Source: Rhizobium sp. BK376 (GTDB taxonomy: Bacteria; Pseudomonadota; Alphaproteobacteria; Rhizobiales; Rhizobiaceae). From it: a stretch of 64,000 nt of DNA. The notes beneath the pieces were generated by a model. That model saw only the letters and a program-made list of their open reading frames with translations, was not told the origin of the DNA and did no database searches. Below, piece after piece: positions 44,152 through 52,028 of this stretch (positions within the stretch are counted from its first letter, which is position 1; every line of letters starts with the position of its first letter). The translations under genes and the position numbers were made by a program. The stretch lies in the NCBI RefSeq assembly GCF_004341625.1, contig NZ_SLZG01000001.1, positions 558,001-622,000 on the forward strand. Direction: 5' to 3'.

Positions 44152-44625
44152 ATGTCTAAGATGATGATTCTCGGCGTAAAAGGCGAAGACAAACTCTGGC
44201 TGGTCGACTTCGAGGCGGGCAGCGTAACCGCCATGGATGGAACGCGGGAAGACTATATGGCCCGCCGTGACGCGGAAGGCGCCACCTCGGACGTAGACGT
44301 CGCGGTTGCGGTTGAACCTGCTGAATCCGCATTTTCGGGCCGTATGTACAAGACGCCGGAAAATGCCGAGTTTACCCTCGTATTCGACACTGAAGAGGCG
44401 GCATTTTCCGGGCAATATTACAAAACTCCAGCTTCCGGCAGCTCTGCTGTAGACGTCGCGGTTGCCGTCGAAACCGTCGAATCCCCATTTTCGGGCCGTC
44501 TTTACAAGACGCCGGAAAATGCCGAATTTAGCCTCGTATTCGATACTGAAGAGACGGCATTTTCCGGGCAGTATTACAAAACTCCAGCTTCCGGCAGCTC
44601 TGCCACGGAACGCTCGTCTCACTGA
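44152..44625 (+). CDS. Repeat protein, candidate multi-core RiPP precursor
   Basis: A 157-residue protein with no cysteine, starting at ATG 44152 behind GAGGAG. Residues 1-47 would be a leader (MSKMMILGVKGED, then an acidic part). Two near-identical 52-residue repeats follow (48-99 and 100-151), each with two motifs F-S-G-(R/Q)-x-Y-K-T-P at 61-69, 85-93, 113-121 and 137-145. Ser, Thr, Tyr and Lys recur in fixed places, between acidic stretches such as VFDTEE. A short polar tail ends it. A YcaO enzyme gene follows 66 bases later in the same reading register. This is the layout expected for a peptide modified at several repeated cores. The precursor role is inferred; no homologue is known to me, and a repeat structural protein is the alternative. 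Confidence 0.65.
   Translation: MSKMMILGVKGEDKLWLVDFEAGSVTAMDGTREDYMARRDAEGATSDVDVAVAVEPAESAFSGRMYKTPENAEFTLVFDTEEAAFSGQYYKTPASGSSAVDVAVAVETVESPFSGRLYKTPENAEFSLVFDTEETAFSGQYYKTPASGSSATERSSH
44293..44604 (+). repeat. Tandem direct repeat, two 156-bp units
   Basis: Units 44293-44448 and 44449-44604 start GTAGACGTCGCGGTTGC and differ at only about 15 positions, mostly within one stretch. The period is a whole number of codons (52). This indicates a recent in-frame duplication inside the precursor gene. Confidence 0.95.
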
Positions 44626-44637
44626 CGCGCCGGCCCG

Positions 44638-44661
44638 ACTCGGGCCCGCAAGGGCCTGAGT
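44638..44661 (+). promoter_or_regulatory. Hairpin between the repeat-peptide gene and the YcaO gene
   Basis: A 10-bp stem (44638-44647 with 44652-44661, one G-T pair) has a GCAA tetraloop. No T-run follows, so it is not a standard terminator. In RiPP operons a hairpin at this place often lets precursor RNA outnumber enzyme RNA. Confidence 0.6.
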
Positions 44662-44691
44662 CTCCTGGACCACAGAGTTTACGGCGCAACA

Positions 44692-45873
44692 TTGACCACC
44701 TATTCCGATCGTATCTGTTCGCCTGATGAGACGATGGCGCGTGTCGTGCCGCTCCTCAGCCGATATGGAATAAGTCGCCTGGCTCGGCTGACGGATCTGG
44801 ACAAGATCGGCATTCCGGTCTGGAACGCGATCGCCCCGAACTCCCGCTCGATCGTGATCAATCAGGGCAAGGGAATAGAGGACATCGACGCAAAGGTCTC
44901 AGCGGCGATGGAAGCCCTGGAACGCGCGGTTGCCGGCGATCCGAAGCTTGAGTTGCGCAACGCCAGTCAACGCGAACTGTTATCCGAAGGTTTTGGTGCC
45001 GAGACACTCGATACGCTGATTTTGGCTGGCCAACGCGAAGTCCATCCGGAAGAAAGTTTGTCGTGGACGATCGGTTTCGACATCCTGCAAAAGCGCCCCA
45101 CCTGGGTGCCTGTCAACGCGGTCCAGCTCGACGACAGAAGCGTCAACAGGTTCTGGCAGTCGTCGGACGGCCTGGCCTCGGGAAATACGCTGTCGGAGGC
45201 GACGTTCCACGGGCTATTGGAGCGCATCGAGCGGGATGCCGAGATTCTGTCGCAATTCATCCCCGCTGAGGAGCGCAGGCTGAATTGCGTAGACCCGAAG
45301 TCTTTTCGGGATCCGGTCGTCGACAGCCTCGCCGCAAGGGTTCGCGCAGCCGGTTTCAGGCTCCAGATGTTCAACATCACCAGCAATGTCGGCGTTCCCT
45401 GCATCGAGGCTTTTATCGCCCCGGCGATGCCGGCCGGCGGCGTCATGCGCTACATCGAGATGACGCAGGGTGCCGGAGCCCATCCCAACAGCGTGCGCGC
45501 CGCAATCCGAGCTATCACCGAGGCAGCGCAATCGAGGCTGACCTATATCAGCGGGGCCCGCGACGACATCCTTCCGGAAACATTTGTCCGGCCGCTTCCC
45601 GATCATCTTCTCAAACTTCTTTCCATCGAGCCAACGGAAGCTCCCGCCAAGTTTGAGACCATTGCCGGAACGACGGTCGATGAAATGCTGTCGTCCATCG
45701 TCGACCGGCTGGTCGCGGTTGGGATCAAGTCGATCATCGTCGTAGACCTCAATCCCGGCGAAAAAGCTTTCAGCGTCGCGAAAGTCATCGTGCCCGGGCT
45801 GGAAAATCCCGACGGGCGACGGAAACGAAGGCTTGGACCCCGGGCGCTCAAGCGGATCATGGGGGCGAGGTGA
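44692..45873 (+). CDS. Stand-alone YcaO-family ATP-dependent modification enzyme
   Basis: A YcaO protein of 393 residues. YcaO enzymes activate peptide backbone amides with ATP to make azolines, amidines or thioamides. Family marks are seen: ETMARVVPLLSRYGISRLAR, then LDKIGIPVW, SIVINQGKGIEDID and SAAMEALERA near residues 58-82 (nucleotide-site glycine and Glu ladder), and ATFHGLLERIERDAE near 166-180. The start is TTG 44692. The conserved opening CSPDETMARV lies right after it, so the ATG at 44734 would be too late. No TfuA, dehydrogenase or E1-like partner lies nearby. The frame is open back to the stop of the repeat-peptide gene. Substrate and product are inferred, not known. Confidence 0.85.
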   Translation: MTTYSDRICSPDETMARVVPLLSRYGISRLARLTDLDKIGIPVWNAIAPNSRSIVINQGKGIEDIDAKVSAAMEALERAVAGDPKLELRNASQRELLSEGFGAETLDTLILAGQREVHPEESLSWTIGFDILQKRPTWVPVNAVQLDDRSVNRFWQSSDGLASGNTLSEATFHGLLERIERDAEILSQFIPAEERRLNCVDPKSFRDPVVDSLAARVRAAGFRLQMFNITSNVGVPCIEAFIAPAMPAGGVMRYIEMTQGAGAHPNSVRAAIRAITEAAQSRLTYISGARDDILPETFVRPLPDHLLKLLSIEPTEAPAKFETIAGTTVDEMLSSIVDRLVAVGIKSIIVVDLNPGEKAFSVAKVIVPGLENPDGRRKRRLGPRALKRIMGAR

Positions 45874-45927
45874 AAATGCGTAGCCCCGGTGCTGACGGTG
45901 GTCGCGCTTTGTCGCAAAAAACATTCG

Positions 45928-47019
45928 TTAGTCCCGCCCGGCTTCCAGATCGGATCCGGCGGTGACGGGCGGTCCCATCAAGAGGTTGACGAGCACCAGC
46001 AGGGCGATGGCGCCGAACATGCCGACGAGGCGGTCGATCGCCGGCAGCAGGCTCGACGGCGGTCCTGATCCCTGCACCAGCGTCAGGATCAGTGCGACCG
46101 CAGCCTGAATGCCGAGGCCGGAAATGCCGTAGCGTCCGCTCTGCACCTGCATGGCCACGAAGGTGCCGGCCATGATCGCCATCAGCCATGGGAGGAGAAG
46201 CTGCATCAACGGCAGGGCCTGCAGAGCAAGGCCGATGGCGCCGCCGATCGCGCAGCCGGCGGCGCGCTGAAGCATGCGCTGGTTGATTGCCCGCTGGTCG
46301 GCGTCGGCAAGGCCGGTCAGGACGGGAACCGCCATGACCGCGCCGATCGATATGGCCATCTGGCTGAGATTGGGCAGCTCCAGCTGTCGCCAGATCAGCG
46401 GCACGAAGGCGATCGTCGTGCCGGTGCGCGTCGCATGGGACAGGACGTGCCAGTTGGGACCGAAAAGGCTGCCCCAGCCGGGTGCTGCAGGCGGCGCCTT
46501 TCCCTCCGGTGGAGCGAGCAGCCACGTCATCGACAGCGCAACAACCGTGCCCACAACGATCTCGGTTGCGCGATAGAATGCGATGGGTAAGGCCATGTCA
46601 GGATCGTCCAGCGCGCCCAAAATCACCATGACGGCCGTGATTCCGCCCAGCAGCCAGGCATAGCCGTGCGGGCTCAGAAGCGCGCCCATGATGGCGAGCG
46701 TTCCGGCGCAAAACAATAGCAGCATTGTGGCGAGCGGATCATAGGCCGCCCAGGGTGTAAGGATGAAGCCTGCGAGCGCCCCTACTGCCGTACCGATGAT
46801 CCGCATTGCACCCTTCTGCAGCGATTGCGGGTGGCTTGCCTGCGTGCAGACGAAGGCGCTGATGCCAGCCCACCAGGGGTCTTCGAGCCGCAGCGCCAGT
46901 GCCGCCAAGATCGCGACGCCGACGGCAAGGGCAGCGTTCGTTGCCTGCCTTGCCCGGGGACCGGAAAGCGTCAGTTCGGCCGCCTCGGCGCGGATCGCCT
47001 TTGCCAGTTCCCCGATCAT
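45928..47019 (-). CDS. FUSC-family membrane transporter (aromatic acid exporter-like)
   Basis: An inner-membrane protein of 363 residues. Two clusters of hydrophobic helices (about 25-170 and 205-350) are split by a polar Pro-rich loop, as in AaeB/FUSC-type efflux pumps. QATNAALAVGVAILAALALR opens the first cluster. It starts with an ATG overlapping the stop of the HlyD-type gene by four bases, so the two form one operon. Substrate unknown; known relatives export aromatic acids, and export of a modified peptide is not excluded. It converges with the YcaO gene. Confidence 0.85.
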   Translation of the reverse strand: MIGELAKAIRAEAAELTLSGPRARQATNAALAVGVAILAALALRLEDPWWAGISAFVCTQASHPQSLQKGAMRIIGTAVGALAGFILTPWAAYDPLATMLLLFCAGTLAIMGALLSPHGYAWLLGGITAVMVILGALDDPDMALPIAFYRATEIVVGTVVALSMTWLLAPPEGKAPPAAPGWGSLFGPNWHVLSHATRTGTTIAFVPLIWRQLELPNLSQMAISIGAVMAVPVLTGLADADQRAINQRMLQRAAGCAIGGAIGLALQALPLMQLLLPWLMAIMAGTFVAMQVQSGRYGISGLGIQAAVALILTLVQGSGPPSSLLPAIDRLVGMFGAIALLVLVNLLMGPPVTAGSDLEAGRD

Positions 47020-47924
47020 TGGAAGATCAGCGCACGGGCATCAGCGCCCATGTAAAGCATGAGACCGGCCGGCGGATCGACCAATGTCAGCGTGACCGGA
47101 AAGCGGCGCTTCAGCCGGATCCAGTCAGTTGTCGGCGCGACGTAGGGCAGAAGCCGACCTTCTGCCTCGTTGCGGCTGATGCCGCGCGCCACACCTTCGA
47201 TACGGGCGCGGTAGAAGCGCCAGGGATGGGTGTCCAGCCATACCCAGGCGGTTTCGCCCTCGTGGAGGCCGGCAATGTAGCTTTCCTTGTAGTTGGCGAC
47301 GATGCGCCAGCCTGCGGCATCGACGATGCCGATCAGCGGCGTGCCTGCCGTCGCAGTATCGCCAGGGTTGACGCCGAGATTGTTGATGGCGCCATCGGCC
47401 GGCGCGCGGATCTCGGTCTGCGTCAGCTGCCAGTCGGCCAGATCGAGCGCGGCGCGGGCCGCGGCAACGGCAGCGGTGCGCATTTCGAGCGCCCGGTTTG
47501 CCCGATCGAGGCCAACTGTATCGCCGGTGCCGTTCGCAACACCCGTCTGCGCGACCTCAACCGCGTCGCGCGCCGCATCCAGCTCTGCTGTTGCGACCTG
47601 CAGCGCAGCCTTTCGCCCGGCGACAGCGAGCCTGAAGGGCGCATCGTCGATAACGGCCAAAAGATCGCCCTTGTGCACATCCTGGTTGTTCTCGACATTC
47701 ACGCGAGCGATCACGCCTGTCACCTGTGGCGCGACCGCGATGAAGTTCGAGGCGACATAGCCGTCATCGGTATAGGCGACCAGCGATGTCAGGACCTGCC
47801 AGAGCGCGAAGACGGCCAGAATGCCGGCAATTCCGACCATGAACCTGCGAAGCCGCTGCCGCCGGACTTTCGAGGCGACGGGCAGCACGGCGGTCGGATC
47901 GTTCTCAGGGGTCCCAGCGGTCAT
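47016..47924 (-). CDS. HlyD/EmrA-family periplasmic adaptor
   Basis: The membrane-fusion partner of the FUSC pump; 302 residues from ATG 47924. One membrane helix is at about 28-47. The lipoyl/barrel region has YVASNFIAVAPQVTGVIARV and NQDVHKGDLLAVID. A helical hairpin follows (about 100-170), with RAPADGAINNLGVNPGD as the second half of the lipoyl fold. The order adaptor then pump, with an ATGA overlap, matches AaeAB-like systems. No outer-membrane channel is coded nearby. Confidence 0.88.
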   Translation of the reverse strand: MTAGTPENDPTAVLPVASKVRRQRLRRFMVGIAGILAVFALWQVLTSLVAYTDDGYVASNFIAVAPQVTGVIARVNVENNQDVHKGDLLAVIDDAPFRLAVAGRKAALQVATAELDAARDAVEVAQTGVANGTGDTVGLDRANRALEMRTAAVAAARAALDLADWQLTQTEIRAPADGAINNLGVNPGDTATAGTPLIGIVDAAGWRIVANYKESYIAGLHEGETAWVWLDTHPWRFYRARIEGVARGISRNEAEGRLLPYVAPTTDWIRLKRRFPVTLTLVDPPAGLMLYMGADARALIFQ

Positions 47925-48026
47925 TCTGCCACTTTGCCGCGAATTCGATCTTCTGCCAAGACCACCTGCCGGCAGCACAAGACGGCTCGCCTATACATTT
48001 GATTATACTAATATTATAATCCCGGC

Positions 48027-48356
48027 ATGACCAGGGAGGAGCTCATAGCCTTCGCGCTCAATCTGCCGGAGGCCACCGAAAGCGCGCATTTCGAGAGGCG
48101 GGCTTTTCGTGTGCGCGGGCGGATTTTCATGACCTTGCCCGGCGGCGATTATTGCGTGGTGCGGCTGAAGCCCGACCAGCAGAAGATGGCGCTCGCGATT
48201 GCGCCTGACGTGACTGTTGTCGTTCCCGGCGGCTGGGGCGAGCGTGGGGCGACGCGGCTCTATCACGCGGCCGCCGACGACCGCACTGTGCATGACCTTG
48301 TCCAGCAGGGGTGGAAGAACGCAGCACCCAAATCACTGATTTCGAAGGAAGAATAG
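48027..48356 (+). CDS. MmcQ/YjbR-family protein
   Basis: A 109-residue protein of the MmcQ/YjbR type (CyaY-like fold). It begins MTREELIAFALNLPEATE and contains VRGRIFMTLPGGDYCVVRLK and DLVQQGWKNAAPKSL. These proteins are thought to bind DNA, but the role is poorly known. There is no clear Shine-Dalgarno before ATG 48027, and the upstream DNA is AT-rich. It diverges from the HlyD/FUSC operon, and the two promoters would share the 102-base gap. Confidence 0.85.
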   Translation: MTREELIAFALNLPEATESAHFERRAFRVRGRIFMTLPGGDYCVVRLKPDQQKMALAIAPDVTVVVPGGWGERGATRLYHAAADDRTVHDLVQQGWKNAAPKSLISKEE

Positions 48357-48643
48357 GCGGCGCTCGGCCATTCGCCTTTGCGGGCGGCTCGGCTGGATCA
48401 TCGGCGTTAGAACCTTGTTTCAGCTACGGCGCTCAATTATTTGGTTGCGCATCAGAATTGAGTTCGAGCATCGCTCGAAATTAAACTTTCCCGTTCTCTC
48501 TTCAGCCTATATTGTATTTATACGGCTTCGATCAAACGGCCCCATGCGTTCCACCGCACTCAAGTATCGTTTGCCTCGCCTCCATGCATAGTAAATTCAA
48601 TATGGTATTACTGCAAATTTTGAACTTTATCTAGGAATTACAA

Positions 48644-48988
48644 ATGCCGGAATATGCCATGTATATTCTTCTAGTTCCTTTTGTTTTATTTGCAATATAT
48701 CGGAGATTTAGGACACTCAAGAAAACTCAACGATGGAAAAAAGTCGTAGCCATTGTCGATAGCTCATATACTCGAGGCGCCGGAGAAGGATCGCAAGATT
48801 ACGTCGATGTGCACTACGAACTAGGTGGGCAAAAATTTCGCGTCACGCGTGTTCGCCACGAACAAACATTCAATATTGGGGACAGCATAAACCTCTTAGT
48901 CGACCCAGAAAATCCGGCAAACTGCATGACGGATACGACCGCTCTGATCGACCGCTTCTTAAAGCCGCATCTCGCGTCCAACCTCTAG
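48644..48988 (+). CDS. Small membrane protein, DUF3592-like
   Basis: A 114-residue protein with one N-terminal membrane helix (about 6-22). The rest is a beta-rich domain resembling DUF3592, with [15 protein letters not shown] and [17 protein letters not shown] precedes ATG 48644. The gene and the 288 bases before it are much more AT-rich than the surroundings, which suggests transfer. Function unknown. It converges with the YcgN-family gene by four bases. Confidence 0.65.
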   Translation: MPEYAMYILLVPFVLFAIYRRFRTLKKTQRWKKVVAIVDSSYTRGAGEGSQDYVDVHYELGGQKFRVTRVRHEQTFNIGDSINLLVDPENPANCMTDTTALIDRFLKPHLASNL

Positions 48989-49470
48989 ATTTTCTTCTCC
49001 ATCTGTTCCTCCGCATCATCCCCGACCGTCAGCGGCCAGTCGACCACGTAATCCTCGTAGTCCTCGATATCGATGCCCTCTTCGCTGATCGTGCGGCCGC
49101 GCGCGGAAATACCGGCCTGATGGACGGTTTCTGGATCGCCTGAAATCAGCGGATGCCACCAGTAGAGGTCGCGGCCCTCATTGACCAGCCGGTAGCCGCA
49201 AGTGGGCGGAAGCCAGGCGATGTCGGGGACATTTTCCTTGGTCAGTTGCACGCAATCGGGCACGAAATCCCAACGATTGGGGTAGCTGGAGCAACGACAG
49301 CTCTCGCCATCGAGCAGCTTGCAGCGGATCGAGGTGAAATAGACGTCGCCGGTATCCCATTCCTCCAGCTTGTTCAGACAGCAGAGGCCGCAGCCGTCGC
49401 AGAGGCTTTCCCACTCCTCGGTGTTCATCTCGGCCAGCGTCTTGCGCTTCCAGAAAGGCAGTTCGTCCAT
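48985..49470 (-). CDS. YcgN-family cysteine-cluster protein (UPF0260)
   Basis: A cytoplasmic protein of 161 residues. The two-ATG start (49473/49470) has GAGGA just upstream, which favours the second. The metal-binding cysteines are in [15 protein letters not shown], then [11 protein letters not shown], followed by VPDCVQLT and PPTCGYRL. This is the YcgN/YkgJ pattern and probably holds a metal or FeS cluster. The function is unproven. The longer open frame up to 49608 is not believed. Confidence 0.88.
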   Translation of the reverse strand: MDELPFWKRKTLAEMNTEEWESLCDGCGLCCLNKLEEWDTGDVYFTSIRCKLLDGESCRCSSYPNRWDFVPDCVQLTKENVPDIAWLPPTCGYRLVNEGRDLYWWHPLISGDPETVHQAGISARGRTISEEGIDIEDYEDYVVDWPLTVGDDAEEQMEKKI

Positions 49471-49688
49471 CATTCCTCGGTTCTTGGCCTCAGTTCTTGG
49501 GCCTTTGTTCTCAAGTCTCAGTCTTTGGGGCGCTAGCGCAGACGTGACCATAAAGCACAGCCCGCCGCATCTCTCTTGTTCTTTTCCCCAAATCAACCAA
49601 TTATTCAATCAGGCGCGATTATGAGTGAATCCTGACCTTCTTAGGTCGGGTTCGGCAAATCAGGCCAATTCGGGCGGGAATTCGGGAC

Positions 49689-51851
49689 GTGCAGGATCCA
49701 ACCAATCCAGAAGAACAGCCGGAAGGCCGCAAGCCAAGGAAGCGGCACCTTCTGCTGCGCATCGATTCCTGGATCGATTCCACGGTCTGGAACGCCGGCT
49801 TCCGCGCCGCCGAAATCTGGGAAGACATCACCATCTTTTCCCGCCGTTTCCGCGCCCGCGGCTGGAAGCGCATCGTCTTCGAGCTTGCCGGCGAGGCCAT
49901 GACGCTCGGCGTGGCAGGGACAGTCGTCATGCTGGCGCTTGCCATGCCTGCCTTCGAGGCTACACAGGGAGATTGGCGCAATCGCGGCAATTTCGCCGTT
50001 ACCTTTCTCGATCGCTACGGCAACGTCATCGGCCATCGCGGCATCATCCATGAAGATTCCGTGCCGGTCGATCAATTGCCCGATTATTTCGTCAAGGCGG
50101 TCCTGGCGACCGAGGACCGGCGCTTCTTCGACCATTTCGGCATCGACGTCTTCGGCCTCTTCCGCGCATTGACCGTCAATGCCCAGGCGGGCGGCGTCGT
50201 CCAGGGCGGCTCGACGCTGACGCAGCAGCTCGCCAAGAACGTGTTCCTGACCAACGAGCGCTCGATCGAACGCAAGATCAAGGAAGCCTTCCTCGCCATC
50301 TGGCTGGAAGCCAACCTCTCCAAGAAGGAAATCCTCAGCCTCTATCTCGACCGCACCTATATGGGCGGCGGCACCTTTGGCGCTGCTGCCGCGGCGCAAT
50401 ATTACTTCGGCAAGAGCATCACCGACGTCAACCTTGCGGAGGCGGCCATGCTCGCCGGCCTCTTCAAGGCGCCGACCAAATATGCGCCGAGCGTCAACCT
50501 GCCGGCTGCCCGCGCCCGCGCCAACGACGTGCTCTCCAACCTCGTGCAATCAGGCTTCATGACCGAGGGCCAGGTGATCGCCGCTCGGCGCAATCCGGCC
50601 TCCGTCGTCGACCGCGCACAGTCCGAATCGCCGGACTTTTTTCTCGACTGGGCTTTCGACGAGGTGCAGCGGCTTTCCTCCCGCTTCCCCCAACGCACGC
50701 TGATCGTGCATACGACCGTGGACATGAGCCTGCAGAAGGCGGCCGAGGACGCTGTCGAATCGAGCCTGATGCAATATGGCGAGCAATATCACGCCAAGCA
50801 GGCGGCGAGCGTGCTCATCGAGAACGGCGGTGCGGTGCGCGCCATGGTCGGCGGGCGGGACTATGGCGAGAGCCAGTTCAACCGCGCTACCAAGGCACTG
50901 CGCCAGCCGGGATCGTCGTTCAAGATTTACACTTACTCGGTCGCGATGGAGAACGGCATGACGCCGGCGACCACCATCATCGACGCGCCGATCTCCTGGG
51001 GCAACTGGAGCCCGCATAATTTCGAAAACCGCTACGAGGGCAAGGTGACGCTGTTGCAGGCGATCACCCAGTCGATCAATACGATCCCCGTGCGGCTCGC
51101 CAAGGAGCATTTCGGCATCCAGCCCATCCGCGAGATGGCCAAGCGCTTCGGCGTCGAAACGCCGATCCGCAACGACAAGACGATCCCGATCGGCACGTCG
51201 GAAGTCACCGTTCTCGACCAGGCGACGGCCTATTCCGTCTTCCCCGCCGACGGCATGCAATCGCGCCGCCACGGCATCCAGCAGATCACCGGCTATGACG
51301 GCAAGGTTCTCTACGATTTCGACCGCGACGAGCCGCCGCCACAGCGCGTGCTGTCGGAAAAGGCGCTGTCCTACATGAACACGATGCTGATCAACGTGCC
51401 GCAAAACGGCACGGGCCGAAAGGCGCAGCTCGATCATGGCATCCTGATCGGCGGCAAGACCGGCACAACGTCTGCCTATCGCGACGCCTGGTTCATCGGC
51501 TTTTCCGGCAACTACACCTGCGCCGTCTGGTTCGGCAACGACGACTATACCTCGACCAACAACATGACGGGCGGCATGCTGCCGGCCATGACCTTCAAGA
51601 AGATCATGGACTATGCCCATCAGGGCATCGTGCTGAAGCCTATCCCAGGCATCGAGAATCCGTTCCCGCCGCAGAAGCCGCAGACGGTTGCCGCCAAGAA
51701 GCCGGCGCCGCCCAGCGACCAGCCGGTCCAGCCGCCGCCCTTGCGCCCCCGCACGCTCTCGGCGGATTCGACCAAGATCCTGCACGACCTGGGCCAGAAA
51801 TTGCGGGAAGCAACGCCGCTCAATCCACAGAAAGTGGCGACCGCCGGCTGA
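49689..51851 (+). CDS. Class A penicillin-binding protein (1A-type)
   Basis: A bifunctional peptidoglycan synthase of 720 residues; start GTG 49689. A single membrane anchor is at about 70-88. The glycosyltransferase domain has TEDRRFFDHFGID with catalytic Glu142 and GGSTLTQQLAKN. The transpeptidase domain has Ser409-x-x-Lys412 (PGSSFK), SIN and KTGT at about 590-593. The tail is Pro-rich. It polymerises and cross-links cell wall. Rhizobia have several such proteins, so no single gene name is given. Confidence 0.93.
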   Translation: MQDPTNPEEQPEGRKPRKRHLLLRIDSWIDSTVWNAGFRAAEIWEDITIFSRRFRARGWKRIVFELAGEAMTLGVAGTVVMLALAMPAFEATQGDWRNRGNFAVTFLDRYGNVIGHRGIIHEDSVPVDQLPDYFVKAVLATEDRRFFDHFGIDVFGLFRALTVNAQAGGVVQGGSTLTQQLAKNVFLTNERSIERKIKEAFLAIWLEANLSKKEILSLYLDRTYMGGGTFGAAAAAQYYFGKSITDVNLAEAAMLAGLFKAPTKYAPSVNLPAARARANDVLSNLVQSGFMTEGQVIAARRNPASVVDRAQSESPDFFLDWAFDEVQRLSSRFPQRTLIVHTTVDMSLQKAAEDAVESSLMQYGEQYHAKQAASVLIENGGAVRAMVGGRDYGESQFNRATKALRQPGSSFKIYTYSVAMENGMTPATTIIDAPISWGNWSPHNFENRYEGKVTLLQAITQSINTIPVRLAKEHFGIQPIREMAKRFGVETPIRNDKTIPIGTSEVTVLDQATAYSVFPADGMQSRRHGIQQITGYDGKVLYDFDRDEPPPQRVLSEKALSYMNTMLINVPQNGTGRKAQLDHGILIGGKTGTTSAYRDAWFIGFSGNYTCAVWFGNDDYTSTNNMTGGMLPAMTFKKIMDYAHQGIVLKPIPGIENPFPPQKPQTVAAKKPAPPSDQPVQPPPLRPRTLSADSTKILHDLGQKLREATPLNPQKVATAG

Positions 51852-52028
51852 CGATGAGCCGCGTTCAACGGGGCAAATGAACGACATCCCTTTATCGATT
51901 TAGCGAGCCGGTAGATCACGGGCGGCGGCCGCAATGGTCAGCCCAGAGCAAGGCGTGGCCATTACGATAAGCTTTATTTATAGTTTATGCCCCGCCCCAC
52001 CTATCCCCCTAGTTGAAAGCCGCTTTTT

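Noticed and set aside
44638..44661. Hairpin as an intrinsic terminator of the repeat-peptide gene
   Set aside because: There is no T-run after the stem; I keep it as a control or RNA-stability element.
44152..45873. Trifolitoxin or phazolicin gene cluster
   Set aside because: None of their other genes (TfuA, dehydrogenases, cyclodehydratase partners, ABC exporter) is present, and the peptide is unlike their precursors.
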